Virus record (IMG/VR): IMGVR_UViG_3300042891_001963
Location: 1-64,000 of that record
Reading direction: 5' to 3' (one strand)
Length of the DNA stretch: 64,000 nt
Origin: a virus
Shown here: positions 8,371 to 18,969 of the stretch, piece by piece
How the letters are laid out: every line of letters starts with the position of its first letter
Position numbering within the stretch: the first letter of the stretch is position 1
The notes under the pieces: model-generated
Databases searched by the model: none
What the model saw: only the letters and a program-made list of their open reading frames with translations
What the model was told of the DNA's origin: nothing
Program-made: the position numbers and the translations under genes

Positions 8371-11300
8371 ATGGATAAGAAATTACTTGATGCTCTAAAT
8401 AATTTATCTGTAGCTCTTGGAGATATAGCACAAGCACTTGCTGATAAAAGCGAGGCGAGTTCTGCTACCGCAAAGGCTATGCAGGGTGGTGACTTCATAA
8501 CTGAAATAAAAGAAATTAATGAAGGTGTAAAGGCTTTACAGAAAGATACTAAACTAATTTTGGCAAATCAGCAAACTATCATGAAAATGGGTAGTTCAAA
8601 GGCTAAGGATTCTAAAACATCTGATGTTGAAAATATGGGTAAGGATAAAACATCACAAAAGAATTTCAAAGAAGGTATTGGTGTTATATTACTTATCGCA
8701 GTTGCTGTATTAGCTTTGGGTGTTGCTTTTAATATAGTTGGTAAAGTTAACTTTTTATCAGTTATCGCATTGGCACTAGCACTTCCTTTACTTGCCATAG
8801 GCTTTTCTAAAGTTTTAACCACATTAAAAACGGTTGGTTTTAATGCCAAAGAGGATGGTAAAAATTTCCTTATTGCTATTGGTGTTATTGCCCTTTCTAT
8901 AACAATGGCATCTTGGATATTAGGTATGATAATTCCTTTATCATTCACTAAAGCAATGACCGCCACATTTATTGCCTTAACCTTTGCATTATTGGCTCCT
9001 TCTATACAGAAATTTATGTTGGCATTTAAAGATATGAGCTGGATGCAAATATTAAAAGCATCAGTAGCAATGGTTGTTATATTACCTGCTATGGCTTTAG
9101 GTATAGCCTTTGCTTCTTGGGCATTTCAACTTATTAAACCAATTGGTATTATGCAGTTTCTTACTGCTGTCGGTATCTCATTAGTTTTTGTTGTTATATC
9201 ATATGGTCTTAGAAAGATGTTGAAATCATTTAAAGGTATGGATATGGCAAGTCTTGCTAAAAGTGTTTTATTCCTACCATTGGTTCTTCCAGCTGTTGCA
9301 TTAAGTATAGCTTTAGCATCTTACGCTTTACAATTAGTTAAACCTGTTGGATTTATACAAATGCTTACTGCTATTGGTATTTCTATAGCCTTTACAGTTA
9401 TTGCGTATGGTTTGAATAAGATGTTAACTGCATTTAAGGGTGTTAGTCCTGCTCAAGCAATTGCGGCGGCTATAATGTTGCCTATATTGTTTGTTGCTAT
9501 ATCATATGCTATTGCTTACTCATCAGTTGCTTTTTCTCAAATAGTTCCGATTAAATTCAGTCAGTTCTTAACCGCTATTGGTATTGCGGCGGTGTTTGTT
9601 GTTATATCATTCGGTTTGAAAGTAATGGCTAATGCGATATCTCAGTTAAGATGGAAAGATGTTTTATTAATACCAGCTTTATTTACTGTAATGTCTGTTG
9701 CGATAACTATATCATCATTTATCTTATCTAAAGCGACTTCTATTCCTTTTGCAAAATTAATGTCTATTCTTGGATTTAGTATTGTAGCCTCTGCTGCTGT
9801 TGTTGTTATGGGTGGTGCTATTTGGGTCCTGAATAAAATGGGTGTATCTATTCCAACAGCTATTAAAGGAGGTATAGTTATTGTTATTTTAGCGGCAGTT
9901 ATTATGGCTTCTTCATTAATTTTAAATGTTGGTAAGTATAAAAACTATCCAAGTTGGAAATGGGCAATTGGTGTGGCTCTTAGTTTAGGTGCTTTTGGTT
10001 TAGGTGCTGTGCTTTTAGGAACACAAGCTCTTAATCCATTCTTTTATGCGGGTCTTGGTATTATACTTGTTGTTGCTGCTACTATAGTTGCTACATCATA
10101 TATTTTAGCTGAAGGTAGTTATAAAAAATATCCTACGCTCAGTTGGGCAATGGGTGTCGGTTTGGCAATGAGTGCTTTTGGTTTAGGTGCTGTCCTTTTA
10201 GGTACTCAAGTTTTTAATCCTTTATTCTATGCTGGTTTAGGAATGATTGTCGTTGTCGCTGCTACCATAGTTGCTACTTCTTTAATATTTGCTAAGGGTA
10301 ATTTTGATACTAAGAAATTTCCATCAATGACTTGGGTGTTGGGTGCGACTGCTATTATATTAGGTATGGGTCTTATTGCTGCTGGTTTGGCTATTGTATC
10401 ACCTCTTATCATAATAGGAAGTATTGCTATATTGGCTATTGCTGGTACTATTTGGGCTGTTGATAAAGTATTTCAGAAAGGTGCATTTAAGAGATATCCA
10501 TCAAAGAATTGGTTAACTAACGCTATGTCTGTTATAAAAAAGGTTGGAAATTTAGCTGTAGATTTTTCAATAAAATTACCTTTGATTATATTAGGTGCTA
10601 TTTCTATTGCTGCTGTTGCTGCAAGTATTTTAGTAGTTGATAAAATATTACAAAAAGGTAGGTTTATTAAATATCCACCAGTTGCTTGGGTTAATGGTAC
10701 TACTTTAGCTTTAACTAAATGGACTAAGTTAATGGATAGTATTTCATTTGGTAGTGTAGTTGGTGGTGGTATAGCCGACTTTTTTGGTGGTGGTTTGGGT
10801 GATGTTGCTGAATCTATTGTTAGTGTTGCTAAGATATTTGCAAAAGCTGGAAATGCTTGGAAAAGTTATCCTACAGGAGCTTGGGTTGATGGTGTATCAA
10901 GTGCGTTAACTAAATTTAGTAAACTATCGGAAAAATTAGATTTTGGTAGTGATAAAGCTGTTATTAAGGCAGCAAACGGTCTTACAAAAATAGCAACTGC
11001 TTATGATAAATTGGCAAGAGCAGTAAAAAGTTTCACTGCGGCTATTAATACATTAGATGTTAAAAAAATTGAATCATTTAAGTCTATTACAGGTGTTTTA
11101 ACCAATACGTCACTCTCTCCTGGTCAAAAAAGTAATGATAAAGGAGTATTTGATGCTTTATTAAAAGCTAGAAAAGATTTATCAAAGCCAGTTGCTGTAA
11201 AATCTAAATCAGGAGCTGTATCTCAATCCTCGCCAATAGACGTGCCTCAAGCAAGAGATAAAAAAGGTGAGACTCAATTAGATAAATTAGATAGAGTCAT

Positions 11301-11403
11301 TAATCTACTGATTCAGGTGAATAAACATTCAAAGAGTATTGATGAGCATCTTCAAAATCCTACCGGTAATAAAAATGAAGATTTGGGAGACACATCTTAT
11401 TAA
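8371..11403 (+). CDS. Tail tape measure-like protein (1010 aa)
   Basis: A long protein with an N-terminal helical, coiled-coil-like region (residues ~1-95), then at least ten strongly hydrophobic segments between about residues 100 and 720, often arranged as repeats ending in a WxxG or KYPSxxW motif (NYPSWKWAIG, KYPTLSWAMG, KFPSMTWVLG, RYPSKNWLT, KYPPVAWVNG, SYPTGAWVDG). The C-terminus is a charged, flexible region. This hydrophobic-repeat architecture and its size are typical of tape measure proteins, which set tail length and are ejected through the membrane. It reads away from a divergent tagged pair and is followed by three small genes. An unusual multi-pass membrane protein is the alternative, but no signal or transporter motif is seen. 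Confidence 0.7.
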   Translation: MDKKLLDALNNLSVALGDIAQALADKSEASSATAKAMQGGDFITEIKEINEGVKALQKDTKLILANQQTIMKMGSSKAKDSKTSDVENMGKDKTSQKNFKEGIGVILLIAVAVLALGVAFNIVGKVNFLSVIALALALPLLAIGFSKVLTTLKTVGFNAKEDGKNFLIAIGVIALSITMASWILGMIIPLSFTKAMTATFIALTFALLAPSIQKFMLAFKDMSWMQILKASVAMVVILPAMALGIAFASWAFQLIKPIGIMQFLTAVGISLVFVVISYGLRKMLKSFKGMDMASLAKSVLFLPLVLPAVALSIALASYALQLVKPVGFIQMLTAIGISIAFTVIAYGLNKMLTAFKGVSPAQAIAAAIMLPILFVAISYAIAYSSVAFSQIVPIKFSQFLTAIGIAAVFVVISFGLKVMANAISQLRWKDVLLIPALFTVMSVAITISSFILSKATSIPFAKLMSILGFSIVASAAVVVMGGAIWVLNKMGVSIPTAIKGGIVIVILAAVIMASSLILNVGKYKNYPSWKWAIGVALSLGAFGLGAVLLGTQALNPFFYAGLGIILVVAATIVATSYILAEGSYKKYPTLSWAMGVGLAMSAFGLGAVLLGTQVFNPLFYAGLGMIVVVAATIVATSLIFAKGNFDTKKFPSMTWVLGATAIILGMGLIAAGLAIVSPLIIIGSIAILAIAGTIWAVDKVFQKGAFKRYPSKNWLTNAMSVIKKVGNLAVDFSIKLPLIILGAISIAAVAASILVVDKILQKGRFIKYPPVAWVNGTTLALTKWTKLMDSISFGSVVGGGIADFFGGGLGDVAESIVSVAKIFAKAGNAWKSYPTGAWVDGVSSALTKFSKLSEKLDFGSDKAVIKAANGLTKIATAYDKLARAVKSFTAAINTLDVKKIESFKSITGVLTNTSLSPGQKSNDKGVFDALLKARKDLSKPVAVKSKSGAVSQSSPIDVPQARDKKGETQLDKLDRVINLLIQVNKHSKSIDEHLQNPTGNKNEDLGDTSY

Positions 11404-11432
11404 ACATTTTAAATAAATATTATATAATTTAT

Positions 11433-11879
11433 ATGGCTAATAAAATTTCATTTCTAAAAAAACTAAGAATTTTTAGAGATTTTAAAAAAGTATTGAAATT
11501 AAATAGAACCGAACTACAAGAAGTATTTGGTGCAAGAATTGATAATGCTTATAGAATCTACAATGTTATTAATATTCCTGTTGAGGAAATAGGAGAACCT
11601 TACAATTTAAGAAAGTCTGATATTGACTTAATTGCTGAGAAGTCTGTTAGAGATTATTCTTCAAATATTTCTAAATATCTAGACACAAAAGGATTACAAG
11701 AAATGTATGATTTCTATGAAATTAAAAAAGTAGATAAATATTCATACTTAATTGTTATTGGTTTCTCACTACCTAATGATCCTTTTAGAAGTAATATCTA
11801 TTATAATAGATTGTATTATAGAGCCTTGCCGACTATTTCGGTTATATCTTTAATTTTATTACTAATTTTCCTTCTTTAA
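11433..11879 (+). CDS. Hypothetical protein with C-terminal membrane anchor (148 aa)
   Basis: A basic N-terminus (KISFLKKLRIFRDFKKVLKLNR) is followed by a soluble middle region and a single C-terminal hydrophobic helix (about residues 132-148, ending in ISLILLLIFLL), so it looks tail-anchored. It starts six bases after a TATATA box (11421-11426). No family is recognised. Its place between the tape-measure-like gene and two conserved cytosolic genes suggests a role in late infection, but nothing more specific can be said. Confidence 0.65.
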   Translation: MANKISFLKKLRIFRDFKKVLKLNRTELQEVFGARIDNAYRIYNVINIPVEEIGEPYNLRKSDIDLIAEKSVRDYSSNISKYLDTKGLQEMYDFYEIKKVDKYSYLIVIGFSLPNDPFRSNIYYNRLYYRALPTISVISLILLLIFLL

Positions 11880-11933
11880 CTAAACTTTTACCACTACAGA
11901 ACTTATAAATAAAAATATAAATTCTAAAATAAC

Positions 11934-12365
11934 ATGGATAAATTTTATGAGGTATCAGAAGACGCAATCGCAAGATTTTATGAAGTCTTCAACAAAAAAA
12001 CTTTCCCAGTAGCTATCGGTTTTCAGTTTATTGGATGTGAAAAACAAAAAGAGCTAATCAAAATTTCAAAGATTGCTGACCAATACGCATTTCTTCTTAA
12101 AAAAGAAATTTTAATTTCTATTAATGATGACTTAATGAGTGTTTTTGATGATGAGTCAATTACAATCTTAATTGAACAAGAGATTGATAAAGTAACAATG
12201 AACATTGAAACTGGAAAAATCAAATTAATTAGAACTGACTTAAACACTTTCTCAGCTATTGTAAACAAATATGGTGTTGAAAAAGTAGCTCGTGCTAATA
12301 AAGTTGAAGAACTTTATCAAGAGCAAAAGAAAGACGGTAAAGCTGACGAAGAATTTATAGCTTAA
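11934..12365 (+). CDS. Conserved phage protein, unknown function (143 aa)
   Basis: This looks like a well-conserved single-domain protein: FQFIGCEKQKELIKISKIADQY, then an acidic stretch ending IEQEIDKVTMNIETGKIKL, then RTDLNTFSAIVNKYGVEKVARANKVEELYQEQ. I have an impression of having seen this family in other phages annotated as a putative metallopeptidase-like protein, but no HExxH motif is present, so I do not assign an enzyme activity. Codon use includes more C-ending codons than neighbours, which suggests good expression. It is followed after 22 bases by the next gene in an apparent operon. Confidence 0.6.
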   Translation: MDKFYEVSEDAIARFYEVFNKKTFPVAIGFQFIGCEKQKELIKISKIADQYAFLLKKEILISINDDLMSVFDDESITILIEQEIDKVTMNIETGKIKLIRTDLNTFSAIVNKYGVEKVARANKVEELYQEQKKDGKADEEFIA

Positions 12366-12387
12366 AAATAAAAAATAAAATATTAAT

Positions 12388-13044
12388 ATGGAAAACAACA
12401 TTGAAACAAGAGTAGTTAAACCAGCAGTATCATTTTTTGAAAATGAATTAAATAACTTAATTATAAGTTTTCAAGAAGAGTCTAATTTAGATTCTAAAAT
12501 CAAAGATATTGAGGACTATATGAAAAATAACTCAGGTAAAGGAAAAACTGAGCAAGAAAAAGACGAGTTATATCAAGGTGCTCAGAAGTTATGGCATGAT
12601 TATTCATCAGCTCTTAAAACAGCGAGGTATAATTTTTTCTTAAATAGACCTCAACATAAATTTTTAACTGACTTAATTCTTACTAAAATGGAATATGATG
12701 TTAATACAGTATTCTTTGCTATTGAATTAACTGATATGATGGGTGGTATGAAAGGCGCGAAATATACAAATGATACTGATTTAGTTTCTTTTGATGTAAA
12801 TGCAACTGAAATTACTTACATTTATCACTTAATCTCTAAGCATAAAGTAAAAGGTTTATCTAAAGATGCTTATACTTTCTCTCAAATTCTTTATAGAATT
12901 GGTAGCATTAGTAAAATTATTAATTTTTATGACGCTACACATAAAAATCTTTCAACTGATATTCAAAATTGGGTTCTTACATTTGATGAAGGTGTTGAGT
13001 TAGAGGCTCCTAAAAAAGCTAAGAAAGAAAAAGTTACTGAATAA
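12388..13044 (+). CDS. Hypothetical structural or assembly protein (218 aa)
   Basis: A mainly helical 218-residue protein; starts MENNIETRVVKPAVSFFENEL and ends in a Lys/Glu tail (APKKAKKEKVTE) like many phage scaffolding or assembly factors. It is last in a four-gene run after the tape-measure-like gene and is closed by a strong bidirectional terminator. No domain is recognised. Good C-ending codon use hints at high expression. Tail chaperone or tail completion functions are possible on position only. Confidence 0.6.
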   Translation: MENNIETRVVKPAVSFFENELNNLIISFQEESNLDSKIKDIEDYMKNNSGKGKTEQEKDELYQGAQKLWHDYSSALKTARYNFFLNRPQHKFLTDLILTKMEYDVNTVFFAIELTDMMGGMKGAKYTNDTDLVSFDVNATEITYIYHLISKHKVKGLSKDAYTFSQILYRIGSISKIINFYDATHKNLSTDIQNWVLTFDEGVELEAPKKAKKEKVTE

Positions 13045-13063
13045 TTAACTTAATATAAAAATT

Positions 13064-13093
13064 AAAACCTCTGTTTTCACAGAGGTTTTTTTA
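13064..13093. terminator. Bidirectional terminator
   Basis: AACCTCTGT and ACAGAGGTT form a 9-bp stem with a 4-base loop, flanked by A and T runs, between two convergent genes. Confidence 0.85.
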
Positions 13094-13096
13094 TTT

Positions 13097-16000
13097 TTAA
13101 TAAATTGGAGTAATTGGTTGAAACGGTCCTATCAAATCAATATATGATGTAGGTTCTCTTAAATCTTTAAGACCTCTAATTTCATAGTTCTTTTTATCTC
13201 TATAAATTAAACCATAACCATTATCCGTTGTTACTTCAATAACAATAAATGGATCTATATTAGAATCAATTGTAAAGTTGAAAGGTAATATAGGATTAGG
13301 TGGAGGTAACATAGATGTTGGTGATTGAGTAATCGGTCTAGGAATCGGTCTAAACTCTTTAATTGTTTGAACTGGTTCATAGTTAATCTCTTTCCACTCA
13401 GTTATTTTTAACCAGTTTTGTGTATCTATTATTGGTGCGACAGAAGCTGTTGATCCTAAACCACTATATACAAAAACATCTCTATTATATTCTACTGTGC
13501 TTGTAACTGAATATGAAGCTCCAAATGCCCAAGATTTTATATTTTCATACTTTCTTGGATTGTGAATCTTGTTACTATCAATTTGTGACTCATATATCTT
13601 ACCAAAATAACTTATTTTATCACCTTTATTATATGTTGTAAATGGATACCACTCTTTATATGTTTTGTAAGTTCTTACTGTTATATCTAGATAATCTGGT
13701 AACTCTAAACTAACTCCATTAAAAGGTTTAGGAGGTGTTACTAATCCTGTTGGATTTTTATCAGCGCCTATTTTATCTAATATTGTATAAAAATCAACTA
13801 CACAATTATAAACAGTTGATCCACTATTAATAGGCATCAAATAAGCCTCATTTAATTTAAATGACACTGGTGTCATATTCTGTCTAATATTAAATATTTG
13901 AACATCATATGATGTGTGTTGTATTTGAGTTTGGTCATTAAAATAAGCCTTACCTGTTATGTCTAATATCTTATGAGTTAAAGGTATAATATTTCTCTTT
14001 AACCAGTATTTAAGACCTTGTAGTTTAATAATTATCTCATCTATTGAATAGTTTATTATTATATTACCATCTTTATCTGTGATGTTATATGTTAAATTGA
14101 ACATATTAGTATCTTCATAATCATTGTTAGGGAAGTTGTTTTTAACAAACTCACTTTCTGTCCAACCTTCTACCGTATTATCAAATATATCTGGAATTTC
14201 CATCTTAAATAATTTTAAGAATTTCTCAGATTGAGGGTTAATATTTCTATAATATTCATTTAATTGTAAATCATTATAACCAAAGAAGTTAATAGCATTG
14301 ATAATTGATTTATAAGCACCGATATATGGATATATCAAGTGTTTCATCATCAACATCTCTTTTCTCTTTTTATTAAGATAAGTCCAATCAATACCACCTT
14401 CTAATATGTCATAGTCTTTGAAGATGAAAACCTCATTAGGTGCTACTAATTTACCAACATTTCCTAATTCTGTTTTAAATCGTATATCTTCAATTTCTGT
14501 TTGTCCGTAAGTTGTGAATCTACCAATTTCTCTATCAACTACTTTAATATCAACTCTACAATAAGTTGTATTTCCTGTAGTTGGATAATTTGATATAACC
14601 GTACTTTCTTGAAATAAATAATCATCTGTCCCTATAAAGTCAACAATAATACTTTTATAGAATATGTTTCTAATTTTAACAAGTGTACCATTATTATCGG
14701 AGATGTATTGTTTTTTCTTATTTGTTACATCCTTTACATATATTGCAATAATTTGACCTTCTTTTAATCCATTTCCTGTAAATTCATAAGGTGAGTTGGT
14801 ATTTAGATTTATATAACCTCTTTTATCTGGACCATATGGATCAATTGTCTCAAATGATATTTGAGAATTATTTGTTGATGTTGAGTTAAACGTTAGAAGT
14901 ATGTCTTCTTTTTTATAAAGTTGTAAAATAGATCTTATTGCGCCTTCTTCATCTGATCTAAATCCTACAAATAGCTCTAAAGGTTCTGGTGCGGTTGATA
15001 TATCAGTGTCGTCATCAATATAACTTAGAGTATCAGAAACAGTATCAAATATTGTTTGTTGATATTCCGGAGCATTTAACTTAGTCAAGTCTTTATTAGG
15101 TTTACTATTTAATACCGCTGTTGTTAAAGGTTTAGGCCCAGTATATGAATAACTAGTACCTGTTGGTAATTGAGTTCCTGAAAAATCATACATGAAAAAC
15201 TCAGGAGCTATATCAGAATACCATTTGTAATAGTAAATAACTGGTACATCATCTTTGAAGTTCTCTCTTGGTTTTCTTAAATACTCTTTAGTTTTTAACC
15301 ATAGGTCTGGATGTGGTACATAATTTGGATCTAAAGTTCCATATAAGTTATCTTCTGATATTTCACTACTTATAACTTCTGGTGTTATCACACTATTTAA
15401 TGTAACCTCTAATTCCAATATTGAGTTGGTGGATGGTTGTATAGTCCACATTGATTTTCTATCTGGGTTGTATATTATTCTATCAGAACCAGCGGATAAG
15501 GCTTCGGTGTGAACAACATTCCCACCTACTGGATTAATAACTTGTATTACATTTGATGTCTTTGATGATAAATAAACAGCGCCATCAAATTGACTTAGTG
15601 CTAAGTAACCATAGTTACCAATAGATGAGTCTACAGCTACTGCATTGGTTGTTAAATCTAAAGCTTTGAAAGAAGTTGATGAATCGGATGTATTAACATT
15701 TCCTGATAAATTATTGTAGATGATGTCTTCAAATCCTATTGTTGATACACCTGGTATAGACATTGTTAAACCATTATCTATTTTCCACAAAGATGTAGAA
15801 CCATATACATAAACTGACTCATTTACTGGTTCATAGAAAATTGTACCAGTTGCACCCGGAACACCAAATGTTGTTTGTATAGTTCTTGTTGAACCAAGAA
15901 TTCTTAAAACAGACCCTACATTTGAGTTGGTTACAACATACATTCTACTTTCAAACTCATTAAATACCATTGTTCCGGTTGATGTAGCATCAACTGGAAA

Positions 16001-18916
16001 AAGAGGCGATAATATTGTTAGTGTAGTCGTTAAAATATTATTTGAGTTGTATATTTCAACTCTTGCTATATTACTAAATGAGATATAAATATCACCATTA
16101 GCTGTATTTATCTGCATATCTACAGCATCATTACTTAAAGGCCACCCAGTAACAATAGTATTTAATAAAGGATCTATTACATATACTTTATTTTTTAATA
16201 AACAGTATAAATAATTATTTATACCATTAAATCTCATAGCTATGCTCTGAGTATTTCCTGGTAAGGGTATAGTGGCTATTTCATTTCCTAAATAAGAATC
16301 TAAAACAGTTAAACCATCATCACCAAATGCGTATATTGAGTTTGATAATTGAACATAAAGTATGTCTACTAAATTATTAGAAGTTGATGATGATAATGTG
16401 TAAGTATTTACATTATAACTATTTAAATTATATGTTAAACTAAATGCCGAGCTAAATTGTTCAACATTGAATGGCCCTCCGGACGCACTACCACCTGTTG
16501 GTCCAACTATTGGTCCACAGCCAGTTTGTCCAAATCCAACTTCAAATGCTAGAGTGATAAATGGCGAAGAGTTACAAATTGCGTTATTAGTTGCCCAGAA
16601 TGGACCTTGATAACTTAGATTCATTAAACCTCCATCAAGATAAGTTATATTATATTCTTGGTTGTTCCAAGTATGAAATGTATTATTTACGGAAAATGCC
16701 ATTCCGGTTGCAAAACCAGCATCTATGAATGAATAATTATCAACAGCGGTTGAAGATAAATTAACTTCATTTGATGCTATTAAAACACCTAAATTTCCTT
16801 TAATCTTTTTAGTTATAATATAATCATTGATACCGGGTAAAGTACTTTTACCAGTACTTATTGAATAGTCTAATCTTCTATCAACTCTTTTAACATTAAA
16901 CTTTAATAAGTTATTAATATTTGATACTAAGATACCAAAAGTGTTTAAGTAATCACCGTGTTCATCTACCCAAGCTTGTAATGTTGCTGGTATATCAGGA
17001 TATTGTGATGATGGTAAATAAATTGTATCTTGGTCATATGTGTCACTATTTATAGTAAATGATAAATAGCTACCCATATCATTAAATAGAACTCTTGAAT
17101 GTTCAATATAGTAATCCGCAGTTGTTCCAACTAGAACTTCATTTAAGTTAAATTCAACGTTTGGATAATCAGTTCTTAATTTTATAGAATTATAAAAAGG
17201 TGAAGAGAAAGATCCAACATATTGTAATTCGGCTATAATACCCAATTTCTGAAGACTAACATAGTTTCTAGTTAACCAAGATCTTAAAGTTCTATCAATT
17301 GTTCTTTGCATATCTGGTGAAGCACCACTGTATATCCAAGCAATTTCTTCTTCAAATACCTGTTTATTTAATTTAATTTTAAATCCATATTCATCTAAGT
17401 CGGTAAATACTATATTTACTGAGAAGTTTTCAGAAAAATTATAATTTAACTCTTTTGTTACTGGCTCTACTACCTGAATAAGCCTTTCGTATGTTTCTTT
17501 AGTTTTAGTAACTGAGTATGTAGGACCAATAGATGTTTGATAAAAATTAACTTCAATATATTTAGATGGATACATTAAGTCAGCTTTTAACTTGCTATCC
17601 TCATAGTATAATTCTACGTTAAATACTTTTAAATCGTTAGCATATTTTTGAGCAGCAGAAGCTAATGTTACCTCATTACTTTGAGTCCAGCCATATTGAA
17701 AATATATTTTATCTGTGGTTAAATATACTTGACAACTTGATAAAGACTCGGTTGTTATTTTTTGATCAACAGGAATATAAGAAATAATATTTGTCCAGTA
17801 ATTTGTACTTGTATTAGGTTTTACAAATTGAGTTGGTCCATTTGCAAAACTTTGTGTATAAGCTTGAATACACTCATATATTACATTATCATATATTACT
17901 TGAGATTGAGTTGCATAAAAAGTTTGTTGAGTATTGCCTGTAAATGATGGAATATTAGCAACAGTAAAAAAGTTTTGGTTATCATTAGAGCCAATTATCT
18001 TAAACTCTTTACCAGGTTTTAAAATAGCCGGTACTATACTACCAAATGATATTCTATTTAATTCTGGTGATGAGAACGAAGCCGCAGTGTGTTGTAATGT
18101 TAATGAGCCATCATATATTTTTGGCAAATCAGTTTTTGTTGCGATTTCAATTATTAAATCTTGACTTGATATATCTGATGTTGAGGTATAATATTCAAAA
18201 AACTTGGTATCTGTTATTTCATCTTCTTTAACTGTAAAGATGCTATTATTGTTATTACTATTAACAATGTTTAATTTCTTTTTCTTGTATAACTTGTCAT
18301 AGAAATTAGGCTCATTCCAAGTTGATAAATTATTTTGATACAGTCCATTTATATAGTTATAAACACCAATAGCATTTACACCTGATATAGATTTGCCTAC
18401 ATAAGTAGTATCATATATGTACTGATTATAAAAATTAGTTTCAAATGTAGAATTATCAACAGATGATATAATCATAATAGCACCTTTTTTGGTACCTACA
18501 ACAGTGTATGTTTGTAAAGGATTAGTAAACTCTAAGAGAGGTGAATCAAATCTTATAATTGTTCCTATTGGAAAAGACTTATCTAAAAGAGTACCGTATA
18601 TCCATTTTGAGTAAAATCCAGGATCATTATTAATAGGCTCAATACTTGTTATGGATTGTGTTGTGTAATTTCCCGCATAAAAATCAAATCCAAATTCGTT
18701 GAATAATTGAAACTTATTCAACGTCATTTCACCCGGTGATTCAAACTCAAAAGAAGGTATTTTCTCTAGTGTGTATAGACCAGCAGTCTTAAATGTATCA
18801 TTTGAGTTTTCATGGAAAAGAATAGTTCCTTCAAATCTATCATTTGTATTGCTATAGTTAAAATTTAAATTATCTCCTTCTTTATTGAAAAATAATAAGT
18901 TCTTGTGATTTGACAT
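13097..18916 (-). CDS. Giant tail/baseplate-associated protein with beta-propeller and carbohydrate-module-like parts (1939 aa)
   Basis: The largest gene in the window. Residues ~1-760 are beta-rich with many YxxN and SxxF strands. Residues ~770-1130 read like a six- or seven-bladed propeller of the YVTN/NHL kind (SIYAFGDDGLTVLDSYLGNE, YLYCLLKNKVYVIDPLLN, RMYVVTNSNVGSVLRILG, AVYLSSKTSNVIQVINP, KSMWTIQPSTNSILELE). Residues ~1490-1680 are helical and Tyr/Trp-rich (LMMKHLIYPYIGAYKSIINAINFFGY). Near residues 1790-1860 is KEWYPFTTYNKGDKISYFGKIYES, resembling a chitin-binding-type carbohydrate module. Such very large proteins of myoviruses of Bacteroidota are baseplate or tail-tip components; receptor or glycan contact is likely. 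Homology to a specific T4 baseplate protein cannot be claimed by eye. It is divergent from the tagged operon at 19005. Confidence 0.7.
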   Translation of the reverse strand: MSNHKNLLFFNKEGDNLNFNYSNTNDRFEGTILFHENSNDTFKTAGLYTLEKIPSFEFESPGEMTLNKFQLFNEFGFDFYAGNYTTQSITSIEPINNDPGFYSKWIYGTLLDKSFPIGTIIRFDSPLLEFTNPLQTYTVVGTKKGAIMIISSVDNSTFETNFYNQYIYDTTYVGKSISGVNAIGVYNYINGLYQNNLSTWNEPNFYDKLYKKKKLNIVNSNNNNSIFTVKEDEITDTKFFEYYTSTSDISSQDLIIEIATKTDLPKIYDGSLTLQHTAASFSSPELNRISFGSIVPAILKPGKEFKIIGSNDNQNFFTVANIPSFTGNTQQTFYATQSQVIYDNVIYECIQAYTQSFANGPTQFVKPNTSTNYWTNIISYIPVDQKITTESLSSCQVYLTTDKIYFQYGWTQSNEVTLASAAQKYANDLKVFNVELYYEDSKLKADLMYPSKYIEVNFYQTSIGPTYSVTKTKETYERLIQVVEPVTKELNYNFSENFSVNIVFTDLDEYGFKIKLNKQVFEEEIAWIYSGASPDMQRTIDRTLRSWLTRNYVSLQKLGIIAELQYVGSFSSPFYNSIKLRTDYPNVEFNLNEVLVGTTADYYIEHSRVLFNDMGSYLSFTINSDTYDQDTIYLPSSQYPDIPATLQAWVDEHGDYLNTFGILVSNINNLLKFNVKRVDRRLDYSISTGKSTLPGINDYIITKKIKGNLGVLIASNEVNLSSTAVDNYSFIDAGFATGMAFSVNNTFHTWNNQEYNITYLDGGLMNLSYQGPFWATNNAICNSSPFITLAFEVGFGQTGCGPIVGPTGGSASGGPFNVEQFSSAFSLTYNLNSYNVNTYTLSSSTSNNLVDILYVQLSNSIYAFGDDGLTVLDSYLGNEIATIPLPGNTQSIAMRFNGINNYLYCLLKNKVYVIDPLLNTIVTGWPLSNDAVDMQINTANGDIYISFSNIARVEIYNSNNILTTTLTILSPLFPVDATSTGTMVFNEFESRMYVVTNSNVGSVLRILGSTRTIQTTFGVPGATGTIFYEPVNESVYVYGSTSLWKIDNGLTMSIPGVSTIGFEDIIYNNLSGNVNTSDSSTSFKALDLTTNAVAVDSSIGNYGYLALSQFDGAVYLSSKTSNVIQVINPVGGNVVHTEALSAGSDRIIYNPDRKSMWTIQPSTNSILELEVTLNSVITPEVISSEISEDNLYGTLDPNYVPHPDLWLKTKEYLRKPRENFKDDVPVIYYYKWYSDIAPEFFMYDFSGTQLPTGTSYSYTGPKPLTTAVLNSKPNKDLTKLNAPEYQQTIFDTVSDTLSYIDDDTDISTAPEPLELFVGFRSDEEGAIRSILQLYKKEDILLTFNSTSTNNSQISFETIDPYGPDKRGYINLNTNSPYEFTGNGLKEGQIIAIYVKDVTNKKKQYISDNNGTLVKIRNIFYKSIIVDFIGTDDYLFQESTVISNYPTTGNTTYCRVDIKVVDREIGRFTTYGQTEIEDIRFKTELGNVGKLVAPNEVFIFKDYDILEGGIDWTYLNKKRKEMLMMKHLIYPYIGAYKSIINAINFFGYNDLQLNEYYRNINPQSEKFLKLFKMEIPDIFDNTVEGWTESEFVKNNFPNNDYEDTNMFNLTYNITDKDGNIIINYSIDEIIIKLQGLKYWLKRNIIPLTHKILDITGKAYFNDQTQIQHTSYDVQIFNIRQNMTPVSFKLNEAYLMPINSGSTVYNCVVDFYTILDKIGADKNPTGLVTPPKPFNGVSLELPDYLDITVRTYKTYKEWYPFTTYNKGDKISYFGKIYESQIDSNKIHNPRKYENIKSWAFGASYSVTSTVEYNRDVFVYSGLGSTASVAPIIDTQNWLKITEWKEINYEPVQTIKEFRPIPRPITQSPTSMLPPPNPILPFNFTIDSNIDPFIVIEVTTDNGYGLIYRDKKNYEIRGLKDLREPTSYIDLIGPFQPITPIY

Positions 18917-18934
18917 CTATTATATAAACTTTTA

Positions 18935-18955
18935 CATATATATTAATTTATCTTT
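18935..18955 (-). promoter_or_regulatory. Late-type promoter motif for the giant tail gene
   Basis: On the reverse strand the sequence reads AAATTAATATATATG about 20 bases before the ATG at 18916. It forms a divergent pair with the motif at 18970. Confidence 0.45.
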
Positions 18956-18969
18956 TCTTAGTAAGTGAT

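Noticed and set aside
11934-12365. Metallopeptidase
   Set aside because: My memory of the family suggests this label, but no HExxH or comparable metal-binding motif is visible in the sequence.
13097-18916. Alternative genetic code (reassigned stop) as in some gut phages
   Set aside because: All large genes, including the 1939- and 1288-residue ones, read through fully in the standard code and end mostly with TAA, so there is no sign of stop reassignment.
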